A stretch of 5,670 bases of DNA from Promethearchaeota archaeon. Its GTDB lineage: Archaea > Asgardarchaeota > Lokiarchaeia > Sigynarchaeales > SOKP01. The position numbers were made by a program, and so were the translations under genes. A model generated the notes under the pieces. The model searched no databases, was not told the DNA's origin, and saw only the letters and a list, made by a program, of their open reading frames with translations. Each line of letters begins with the position of its first letter. Position 1 is the first letter of the stretch. Below, in pieces: positions 1-4,365 of this stretch. The stretch is from contig JAEOTW010000128.1 in NCBI GenBank assembly GCA_016839655.1, forward strand, positions 1 through 5,670, written 5' to 3'.

Positions 1-2
1 CA

Positions 3-812
3 TTGTCAAGTTTATTTATGGGGGCTATATTTCTGTTGTTTGTGTATTTACCATTAAATCTTCATCCAATTTTAGTCGTTACTTTATTTTACTCGGGAAT
101 TTCCAATATAGGTTTAGGTATATTTAATCTTATACCTGCTTTTCCTATTGATGGAGGGAGAATATTAAGAGCTATATTATGGAAACGTAGAAATAATCTA
201 TTATCAGCAACTAAGTCAGCCTCTAGAGTTGGTGTAATTGTAGGTTATGGTCTGATGGCTTATGGATTTCTACAGATATTGACTACGGGTATTTTAAACG
301 GGTTTTGGTTGATTTTGATTGGTAATTTCCTTACATCATCAGCAAGAAATTCTTATAATCAAACCAAAAATGAGATCATTTTATCTAATATAAACGTTAA
401 AGACATGCTCAGTACACCTAACTTAGCAATTCCTATCAATATTCCAGTTGATATTGCTTTAAGAGACTTTTTTTACACATACAAAAAGTCGTATTTCCCT
501 GTAAATCAAGGTTTTGATATTGTAGGTATGGTACATATTCGGGATATAAAGAAAATACCCTTCAATCAACGAGGAGAGATTAATGTAGGAAATATTATGA
601 AGAAGATTTCAGAATTTCCCTCAATAGATGATAAAAAATCAGGTAAAATAGCATTGCAAAGGTTAAGTATGATACACGATGATCCAGTATTGTTAGTAGT
701 TAAGGACAGCGAAAGTGAAAGATTCCTTGGATTTCTCGGAAAAAATGAACTGATCTCCTCATTAGAATTCTGGAGTTTACATATGTCTAACATGAACCCA
801 GATATTAAATAA
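3..812 (+). CDS. Site-2 protease (M50 family) with C-terminal CBS pair, 5' partial
   Basis: This is the C-terminal 269 residues of an intramembrane zinc metalloprotease of the S2P/M50 family. Seen in the sequence: two hydrophobic segments (residues ~4-29 and ~31-48) leading into the second active-site motif NLIPAFPIDGG (residues 42-52), where N42, P45, P48 and D50 match the family NxxPxxPxDGG signature and D50 is the expected third zinc ligand. An ATKSASRVG stretch (69-77), two more membrane segments (~76-93 and ~97-113) and two CBS-type repeats (~128-190 and ~193-255) follow. The HExxH zinc motif is absent because it lies upstream of the window. The frame is open to base 1, so the TTG at base 3 is not a real start. 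Family knowledge: such enzymes cleave membrane-embedded regulators, and CBS pairs usually sense adenine nucleotides. The substrate is unknown. The gene has no evident link to the hdr block, from which it is separated by a convergent gene and a long intergenic region. Confidence 0.88.
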   Translation: MSSLFMGAIFLLFVYLPLNLHPILVVTLFYSGISNIGLGIFNLIPAFPIDGGRILRAILWKRRNNLLSATKSASRVGVIVGYGLMAYGFLQILTTGILNGFWLILIGNFLTSSARNSYNQTKNEIILSNINVKDMLSTPNLAIPINIPVDIALRDFFYTYKKSYFPVNQGFDIVGMVHIRDIKKIPFNQRGEINVGNIMKKISEFPSIDDKKSGKIALQRLSMIHDDPVLLVVKDSESERFLGFLGKNELISSLEFWSLHMSNMNPDIK

Positions 813-815
813 TCA

Positions 816-838
816 ATCTTTTTATTGAAATTTTCTTA
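816..838 (+). terminator. U-rich putative terminator after the protease gene
   Basis: Starting 4 bases after the protease stop codon are two T tracts (TTTTT at 819-823, TTTT at 831-834). The second begins a small perfect hairpin, TTTTCT-taag-AGAAAA (831-846). Archaeal transcription commonly ends at U-rich tracts without a strong hairpin. The position before a convergent gene fits, but the composition is so AT-rich that the signal is weak. Confidence 0.4.
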
Positions 839-851
839 AGAGAAAAAGGAG

Positions 852-876
852 TTAAAATAATATAGAATTATTTTAA
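852..876. repeat. AT-only 10-bp hairpin between convergent genes
   Basis: TTAAAATAAT (852-861) pairs perfectly with ATTATTTTAA (867-876) around the 5-base loop ATAGA. It lies between the 3' ends of the protease gene and the Cys-rich gene and could serve as a bidirectional terminator element. It is AT-only, so chance is a real alternative. Confidence 0.4.
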
Positions 877-881
877 ATACT

Positions 882-971
882 CTGAACCATTCCGTTGACT
901 ATCCAATCCACACACACTCATCCTATTCAAGGGTTTGCCAGGGAATTGATCCATTCACTTGGACAAATTAA
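882..971 (+). pseudogene. Possible remnant of a PHP-domain phosphoesterase N-terminus
   Basis: A C-rich patch, unlike the surrounding AT-rich sequence, has an open frame whose translation includes DYPIHTHSSYSRVCQGIDP before a TAA at 969-971. The PHP metal-dependent phosphoesterase family begins with a D-x-H-x-H-[ST]-x-x-S type motif. Here D-Y-P-I-H-T-H-S-S-Y-S fits except that the first metal-binding His is replaced by Pro, which is one or two base changes from His. There is no ATG, GTG or TTG start in frame; the frame opens after a TAA at 858-860. No continuing PHP domain follows. It may be a decayed fragment left by a deletion, or coincidence in a short C-rich stretch. The rest of the 813-1001 gap holds only the AT hairpins listed separately. 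Confidence 0.25.
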
Positions 972-1001
972 AATCCAATGAAGAATTTTTTATATCAAAT
1001 T

Positions 1002-1259
1002 CTACTCAGAGCCAAGCTGCTTATCTAAGTCAATTACTAAAGGTACTTCTTTCTCATCCTTCTTAACTACTACTTTTAAGACGCCATCTTCAATCTTAGC
1101 ACTTACAGGCTCAATCTTCGAAACCTTCTCCTTTGTACTGGTTTTTAAACATGTTTGCATCTCGTTATATAGATAGCATTTAGTACAGCAGAATCCAACC
1201 GGCATATACCCAACAATAGAACATTGGTCATATCCTTCGCAATTACAACTATTACACAT
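1002..1259 (-). CDS. Small cysteine-rich protein of unknown function
   Basis: This is an 85-residue soluble protein that I do not recognise. The N-terminal half has eight cysteines spaced C-x2-C-x-C-x5-C-x10-C-C-x2-C-x8-C (residues 2, 5, 7, 13, 24, 25, 28, 37), with a GYMPVGFCC core. This suggests bound zinc or one or more iron-sulfur clusters. A charged linker (~39-50) leads to a cysteine-free tail (~51-85) containing SAKIEDGVLKVVVKK, which looks like a beta hairpin and loosely recalls the last strands of Hsp20/alpha-crystallin domains. I chose ATG at 1259 over an in-frame GTG at 1271. The GTG sits inside the sequence AAGAAGTGAT, which matches 8 of 10 positions of the AGGAGGTGAT Shine-Dalgarno consensus, 7 bases before the ATG. 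The gene is divergent from the hdr block and may be functionally linked to it, but this is unproven. Coding potential is supported by the Cys spacing and the promoter arrangement. Confidence 0.75.
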   Translation of the reverse strand: MCNSCNCEGYDQCSIVGYMPVGFCCTKCYLYNEMQTCLKTSTKEKVSKIEPVSAKIEDGVLKVVVKKDEKEVPLVIDLDKQLGSE

Positions 1260-1275
1260 TTTTTTTATCACTTCT
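1260..1275 (-). promoter_or_regulatory. Shine-Dalgarno site that fixes the start of the Cys-rich gene
   Basis: Read on the minus strand, AAGAAGTGAT (1275-1266) is followed by seven A residues and then ATG (1259-1257). The match to the 16S-complementary consensus AGGAGGTGAT is 8 of 10. The predicted transcript start near 1273-1275 would leave this site at the very 5' end of the mRNA. Confidence 0.5.
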
Positions 1276-1294
1276 TATAAATTATATATTAATT

Positions 1295-1309
1295 TTTTAT
1301 AAAACTTCG
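1295..1309 (-). promoter_or_regulatory. Archaeal BRE/TATA promoter for the Cys-rich gene
   Basis: On the minus strand CGAAG (1309-1305, BRE-like) directly precedes TTTTATAAAA (1304-1295), a good TATA box. Transcription starting about 25 bases downstream would begin near 1273-1275, giving a leader of about 15 bases before the ATG at 1259. The spacing is as expected for archaea. It is inferred from sequence only. Confidence 0.5.
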
Positions 1310-1415
1310 GATAAGATTAATTATAATTTATCACTAAATTACTATTATCACTTTTCATATTTAAATATTACCGCTTTTCGGCATTTTTTGTTTCGAAAAC
1401 GATATTTAGTGAAAA

Positions 1416-1457
1416 AATCGATCATGTGATGTCGATTATCTGATCCCCATGTCAGAT
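1416..1457. repeat. Two back-to-back inverted repeats
   Basis: AATCGA (1416-1421) pairs with TCGATT (1432-1437). The next base begins a second pair, ATCTGA (1438-1443) with TCAGAT (1452-1457). A TTTT tract (1457-1460) and the palindrome TGATCA (1460-1465) follow. These could be two small RNA hairpins or paired protein-binding half sites. Each stem is only 6 bp. Confidence 0.35.
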
Positions 1458-1605
1458 TTTGATCAGTCATAGAGAAAAAAAGCGTTTCTTTCCAAAAATA
1501 GTCATTGAAACTACTGAAATGGATCAAAGTTATTTTTAAGATCGATCGTGAAAACTATGATTAAAAAATTTAAACATTATTAGTGGTTTTTGATCACCCT
1601 TGATC
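1420..1605. promoter_or_regulatory. GATC site cluster (eight sites in 186 bp)
   Basis: GATC occurs at 1420, 1442, 1461, 1522, 1540, 1544, 1592 and 1602. I found only about 15 GATC sites in all the rest of the window, roughly one per 365 bases, so this segment is strongly enriched. Three of the sites are in TGATCA palindromes (1460, 1591, 1601) and two overlap in GATCGATC (1540-1547). Such clusters can be operators for a regulator or targets of GATC methylation. The role is inferred. Confidence 0.45.
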
Positions 1606-1608
1606 ACC
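1590..1608. repeat. Tandem TTGATCACC repeat with 10-bp period
   Basis: TTGATCACC occurs at 1590-1598 and again at 1600-1608, separated by one base. This puts two TGATCA palindromes on the same face of the helix about one turn apart. The arrangement is typical of cooperative regulator binding sites, about 230 bp upstream of hdrC. Confidence 0.5.
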
Positions 1609-1630
1609 AAATTTGTTTTTGATTCAATGT

Positions 1631-1651
1631 TCAAAAAAATATCATATAAAA
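1631..1651 (+). promoter_or_regulatory. Candidate distal promoter upstream of the short ORF
   Basis: An A-rich BRE-like stretch (1633-1639) is followed by ATATAAAA (1644-1651). A start about 25 bases downstream would fall near 1673, just ahead of an AAGGAG site at 1681. It would place the short ORF and the hairpin at 1693-1731 in a long hdrC leader. AT richness makes TATA-like sequences common, so confidence is low. Confidence 0.3.
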
Positions 1652-1692
1652 AATTACCAACATTAAAAGAATTACACAATAAGGAGAATTTG

Positions 1693-1731
1693 ATTGTCAA
1701 AATGTACCATTAATTTGATGGTTTTGATAAT
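1693..1731 (+). promoter_or_regulatory. Bulged hairpin / dyad in the hdrC leader
   Basis: Bases 1693-1702 pair with 1722-1731 (ten pairs, one of them G-U) and 1707-1710 with 1718-1721 (CCAT/ATGG), leaving a 4-base bulge (TGTA) and a 7-base loop. This 14-pair structure starts 6 bases after the AAGGAG at 1681-1686 and encloses the TTG start of the short ORF. It could control translation or be a protein-binding DNA dyad. Confidence 0.45.
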
Positions 1732-1762
1732 ATATAACAAATATAAAGCGTTTGGTTATTGA
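1694..1762 (+). CDS. Possible 22-codon leader ORF
   Basis: A TTG start at 1694 is preceded 7 bases upstream by a clear AAGGAG Shine-Dalgarno site (1681-1686). The 22-residue peptide begins MSKCTINLMVLIIYNK and stops at TGA 1760-1762, 75 bases before hdrC. The TTG start is plausible here because hdrA in the same window also begins with TTG behind a Shine-Dalgarno site. It matches no family I know. It may be a leader peptide acting with the overlapping hairpin, a tiny membrane-seeking peptide, or not translated at all. Confidence 0.25.
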   Translation: MSKCTINLMVLIIYNKYKAFGY

Positions 1763-1776
1763 AATTTTCTAAAAAA

Positions 1777-1786
1777 TTTATTAAAT
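1777..1786 (+). promoter_or_regulatory. Candidate TATA box for hdrC
   Basis: TTTATTAAAT preceded by an A-run (1771-1776) resembles an archaeal BRE/TATA pair. The predicted start about 25 bases downstream falls at about 1805-1808, inside the dyad at 1804-1819 and roughly 30 bases before the hdrC ATG. No clear Shine-Dalgarno site precedes hdrC. Confidence 0.4.
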
Positions 1787-1803
1787 CTCTATTATTTTTC
1801 TAA

Positions 1804-1819
1804 CCATCTAAGTAGATGG
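1804..1819. promoter_or_regulatory. Perfect 7-bp dyad at the predicted hdrC start site
   Basis: CCATCTA and TAGATGG form a perfect inverted repeat around AG, 18 bases upstream of the hdrC ATG. It is more GC-rich than its surroundings and overlaps the predicted transcription start, the classical place for a repressor operator. It could instead fold as a hairpin in the mRNA leader, though the 2-base loop is too tight unless the stem opens. Confidence 0.5.
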
Positions 1820-1837
1820 ATATTAAAACTTTTAGAC

Positions 1838-2335
1838 ATGTCTGTAATAAATTTTAAGTTTCGAAATGAGGTATTGAAACATAATGCTTCTTTAAGCTAC
1901 TGCTATCAGTGTAGTACTTGTAGTGGTGGTTGCCCTGTAGCACTGATAACTCAAGGAAGCTATAATCCTAGGAAAATCATTGAAGAAGCTATTTTGGGAT
2001 TAAAGGATAAGTTGGTAGAAAAACAAGATCCTAATCCTTGGCTTTGTTCTACTTGTCAGACTTGTGTGGAGTTATGTCCTCAAAAAGTCGAGATTACTGA
2101 AATTTTTACATTAATCAAAAATAAGTGCTTTGATACTGGTAATGTTCCTGAGGCCTTTATCTCACAGGGGAGAGCTGTTTTAGAAAACGGAGTAGCCATA
2201 CCTGCATCTAAAGCAATACTATCAAGGAGAGAGAAATTAGGATTACCTTCAGTAAAAACAGCACCTATTGATGAAATTAAAACGATCCTTAAGGAGACTG
2301 GTTTTGAAAATAACATTCCTAAGGAGGGTGAGTGA
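1838..2335 (+). CDS. hdrC: Heterodisulfide reductase-type subunit C (HdrC)
   Basis: A soluble iron-sulfur electron carrier of the Hdr complex, 165 residues, slightly shorter than typical HdrC. It passes electrons from the HdrA flavin and clusters to HdrB. Two complete [4Fe-4S] motifs are visible: C22-x2-C25-x2-C28-x3-C32-P and C70-x2-C73-x2-C76-x3-C80-P, the second in the family context NPWLCSTCQTCVELCP. The spacer and C-terminal helices are of the usual HdrC type, with no membrane segment, so this is the cytoplasmic HdrC and not a DsrM/HdrE-linked form. ATG at 1838 is the first usable start. No good ribosome site precedes it, suggesting a short or leaderless transcript. Its last codons carry the ribosome binding site of hdrB, so the two are probably translationally coupled. 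Related small CxxC proteins exist in glycolate oxidase and Qmo/Tmc complexes, but the hdrB neighbour makes HdrC the best call. Confidence 0.92.
   Translation: MSVINFKFRNEVLKHNASLSYCYQCSTCSGGCPVALITQGSYNPRKIIEEAILGLKDKLVEKQDPNPWLCSTCQTCVELCPQKVEITEIFTLIKNKCFDTGNVPEAFISQGRAVLENGVAIPASKAILSRREKLGLPSVKTAPIDEIKTILKETGFENNIPKEGE
2321..2332 (+). promoter_or_regulatory. Strong Shine-Dalgarno site for hdrB inside hdrC
   Basis: AAGGAGGGTGAG lies in the last codons of hdrC, close to the AGGAGGTGAT consensus. It is 10 bases (from GGAGG) before ATG 2338 and 4 bases before an in-frame GTG at 2332 that overlaps the hdrC stop as GTGA. Either start gives tight coupling. Confidence 0.65.
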
Positions 2336-2337
2336 GA

Positions 2338-3198
2338 ATGTCATATAACGTCTTTCTTGGCTGTACTATTCCAAACCGCCTTCCTTTCCTTGAAGCATCA
2401 TCCAGGAAAATATTTGAGAAGCTTGGAATTAAGTTAAATGATGTTGATGGATTTAGTTGTTGTCCTGATCCTACAGGAATAGAACTTATAGACCATAAAA
2501 CTTGGTTAGCATTAGGAGCAAGAAATTTAAGTTTATCTAATAATGGTGGAATCATCAGTTTTTGCAGCGGGTGCGTGGAAACGTTAAAAGGAGTGAATTA
2601 CAGTATTAGAAATAATCCAGAAGTCAAGGAAGAAGTAAATAAAATTTTGAAGAAAGTAGGAAAAAAATATGATGGAACCACAGATGTAAAACATTTTGCT
2701 CAGGTTCTATATGAAAATCTTGATAAAGTGAGAGAGAATGTAGTGCATCCTTTAAACGGATTTAAAGTTGCAGTGCATTATGGATGTCATTATTTAAGAC
2801 CATCCGAGATTATTAATTGGGATGATCCTTTTAATCCGGTAACTATTGATGAAATTGTCAAAGCATTAGGGGCAGATTCTATAGATTATGAGTTGAAGAT
2901 GGAATGTTGCGGAAATCCTCTTGATAAATCAGATAAAGAAATATCTCTTCAAATGATTGATAATAAATTCAAATCAATCCAAAAATCTCGGGCTAATTGT
3001 ATTACTCTCGTATGTCCAGCATGCTTTCAACAGTTTGATTTTAATCAGCGAGAATTAAGTAAAGATATAGAAGTAGGTTATAATTTTCCAGTTTTTTATC
3101 TTTCAGAATTAGTAGCTCTTGCTTTTGGATTTAAACCTGAAGAATTAGGATTTAATTTTCATAGAGTTCGAGCTAAAGAATTATTAGAAGGATTTTAA
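2338..3198 (+). CDS. hdrB: Heterodisulfide reductase-type subunit B (HdrB), two CCG domains
   Basis: The disulfide-reducing catalytic subunit. HdrB carries two CCG domains that bind unusual non-cubane [4Fe-4S] clusters where CoM-S-S-CoB, or another disulfide, is cleaved. Counting from ATG 2338 (286 residues), both motifs are intact: C9, C41-C42, C76-x2-C79 in the first and C150, C190-C191, C226-x2-C229 in the second, with contexts FLGCT, FSCCPDP, CSGC, HYGCHYLRP, ECCGNPLD and CPACFQQFDFNQ. No cluster ligand is missing, so it should be catalytically competent. I prefer ATG 2338 because family members start with a short M-x-Y-x-x-FLGC; GTG 2332 would add two residues. A paralogue acting on another thiol/disulfide, as in some non-methanogens, cannot be separated from a true CoM-CoB enzyme by sequence reading alone. 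The gene overlaps or abuts hdrC and is followed by a 56-base gap. Confidence 0.93.
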   Translation: MSYNVFLGCTIPNRLPFLEASSRKIFEKLGIKLNDVDGFSCCPDPTGIELIDHKTWLALGARNLSLSNNGGIISFCSGCVETLKGVNYSIRNNPEVKEEVNKILKKVGKKYDGTTDVKHFAQVLYENLDKVRENVVHPLNGFKVAVHYGCHYLRPSEIINWDDPFNPVTIDEIVKALGADSIDYELKMECCGNPLDKSDKEISLQMIDNKFKSIQKSRANCITLVCPACFQQFDFNQRELSKDIEVGYNFPVFYLSELVALAFGFKPEELGFNFHRVRAKELLEGF

Positions 3199-3219
3199 GA
3201 TTTTATTAAAATTATTCAA

Positions 3220-3235
3220 TAAATTAATTAATTTA
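3220..3235 (+). promoter_or_regulatory. AT palindrome, candidate internal promoter before the frhB-like gene
   Basis: TAAATTAATTAATTTA is a perfect 16-bp palindrome in the only sizeable gap of the operon. Its centre is about 27 bases before ATG 3255, and no Shine-Dalgarno site precedes that ATG. A TATA box here would give a nearly leaderless transcript for the frhB-like gene and hdrA. It is low-complexity AT sequence, so this is tentative. Confidence 0.3.
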
Positions 3236-3254
3236 AAAAAAGATTTGGCAAAAA

Positions 3255-4349
3255 ATGGGATTAGCAGAAATAAAAACATTTGAAAATTTAGAGAAAGATG
3301 TAATCTCAGTAAATAGATGTTGTGCTTGCGGTGCGTGTATAGCATATTGTGAAAATCAGGCATTTAATGTTATTGAAATGGATAACTATACCCCTAAGTT
3401 TAAAACTGATAAAAGTGTTGAGAATTGTAAAGAATGTGGGTATTGTTATTATATTTGTCCTCAAACTGAGCCCTTGTTAGATAGACTAAAAGAGACTCAT
3501 CTTGTTAAAGATGAACTTGGGAATATCATTGATATTTTTGCTGCAAAAACTACTAACGAAAAACTAAAAGAATATGGGCAAGACGGAGGTGTTGTAAGCA
3601 CTATTTTAACATATCTTTTTGATACTAATAATATTGACGGAGCAATAGTATCTGAATATGACGACAATTTTAAACCAATTCCTAAAATTATATATACTAA
3701 AGATGAGTTAGCAAAATCCGCAGGTACACGTTATTCAATATCCCCTAATATCTTACCATTGAAAGATTTAACTAAAGTTGCAGAGGAAATAATTTCCCAT
3801 AAAAAAAGAATCTATGATAGCGATCAATTACGCTTAGCTTTTGTTGGTACTCCGTGTCAATGTAGGGCAATCAGTAAAATGAAACTATTACATATTAAAC
3901 CGGCTCATGTTATTAGTGTAGTAATTGGTTTATTTTGCTTTGAAAATTTTGATTATAATAAATTGGTTGAAACTATAACCTCAAAGACTCAAATTAACCC
4001 TTCAAATATTAAAAAAACAAATATTAAGAAGAATTTTTTTGTCACATCAAAGGATAACTCGGTAAAAGAAGTTAATATTAAAGATCTTGATGATGCTGTA
4101 AGAAATCATTGTCATGAGTGTGATGAATTTGTTGGGAGATTTTCAGATCTTAGTATTGGAGCCTCTGGAGCCCCTTCTGGTTATTCTATGATTCTTACTC
4201 GAACTGAGAAAGGACATAGTTTAATAGATTCATTACTCTCAACGGGTTATATTGAAAGATATATTATTCCAGCAGATCAAATATCAGAATGGCAACCTAA
4301 AAAAATCAATTGGTTAAAAAAAATGACTTCACTGAAGGTGAAGAAATAA
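3255..4349 (+). CDS. frhB: F420 dehydrogenase beta-subunit family protein (FrhB/FpoF-like) with N-terminal 2[4Fe-4S] ferredoxin
   Basis: A flavin- and iron-sulfur-containing protein of the FrhB/FdhB/FpoF family, which exchanges electrons with coenzyme F420. Domains in order: a ferredoxin part with C22-x2-C25-x2-C28-x3-C32 and C58-x2-C61-x2-C64-x3-C68-P; then the FrhB N-terminal region with QDGG (109-112) and GTRYSISP (157-164); then the FrhB C-terminal region with FVGTPCQC (196-203), LFCFENF (226-232), C286-x2-C289 and DLSIGASGAPSGYS. These are the hallmark family motifs, and C201, C228, C286 and C289 are candidate ligands of a further cluster. At 364 residues with two N-terminal clusters it is more like FpoF/FqoF than the shorter FrhB. 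The first ferredoxin motif ends CEN, not CP. Its place between hdrB and hdrA suggests it feeds HdrA from F420H2 or the reverse. Family members also serve other partners, so F420 specificity is inferred. Confidence 0.88.
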   Translation: MGLAEIKTFENLEKDVISVNRCCACGACIAYCENQAFNVIEMDNYTPKFKTDKSVENCKECGYCYYICPQTEPLLDRLKETHLVKDELGNIIDIFAAKTTNEKLKEYGQDGGVVSTILTYLFDTNNIDGAIVSEYDDNFKPIPKIIYTKDELAKSAGTRYSISPNILPLKDLTKVAEEIISHKKRIYDSDQLRLAFVGTPCQCRAISKMKLLHIKPAHVISVVIGLFCFENFDYNKLVETITSKTQINPSNIKKTNIKKNFFVTSKDNSVKEVNIKDLDDAVRNHCHECDEFVGRFSDLSIGASGAPSGYSMILTRTEKGHSLIDSLLSTGYIERYIIPADQISEWQPKKINWLKKMTSLKVKK

Positions 4350-4353
4350 ATTA

Positions 4354-4361
4354 AAGGTGAT
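4354..4361 (+). promoter_or_regulatory. Shine-Dalgarno site fixing the TTG start of hdrA
   Basis: AAGGTGAT ends 4 bases before TTG 4366. The in-frame codon just before the TTG is TGA (4363-4365), so no earlier start is possible. An ATG at 4362 is in another frame and stops after six codons. A similar AAGGTGA lies at 4335-4341 within the previous gene. Confidence 0.7.
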
Positions 4362-4365
4362 ATGA

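Larger units (their letters stand above)
1272..1837. other. 566-bp divergent intergenic region
   Basis: No conserved protein-coding gene is visible here. It is bounded by the promoter of the Cys-rich gene (minus strand, near 1300) and the hdrC promoter region (near 1780). Between them are a cluster of eight GATC sites (1420-1605), back-to-back small dyads (1416-1457), tandem TTGATCACC repeats (1590-1608), a hairpin around a possible short ORF (1693-1731) and a dyad next to hdrC (1804-1819). AAAGCGTTT occurs twice (1479-1487, 1745-1753). No tRNA, rRNA or CRISPR array is seen. It looks like a large control region or an unrecognised RNA gene. Confidence 0.6.

Noticed and set aside
880..1000. tRNA or other known structured RNA in the relatively GC-rich patch
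   Set aside because: No cloverleaf, TTCGAATC-type T arm or CCA end could be found on either strand.
1260..1271. GTG at 1271 as the start of the Cys-rich gene (89 residues)
   Set aside because: The GTG is part of the likely Shine-Dalgarno sequence, and the ATG at 1259 is correctly spaced from it.
1371..1389. CCG-CTTTT-CGG followed by ATTTTTT, resembling a hairpin plus T-run terminator
   Set aside because: The stem is only 3 bp and no + strand gene ends upstream of it; the neighbouring gene is transcribed away on the minus strand.
1503..1511. CATTGAAAC, which resembles the conserved 3' end of many CRISPR repeats
   Set aside because: It is a single copy with no regularly spaced second copy and no cas gene in the window.
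1588..1610. FNR/CRP-type box (TTGAT-N4-ATCAA)
   Set aside because: The TTGAT and ATCA elements are there but the spacing does not fit; they are tandem direct copies rather than a spaced FNR dyad.
1272..1837. Archaeal replication origin
   Set aside because: It is AT-rich with repeats, but no origin recognition box-like sequences and no cdc6/orc1 gene are visible.
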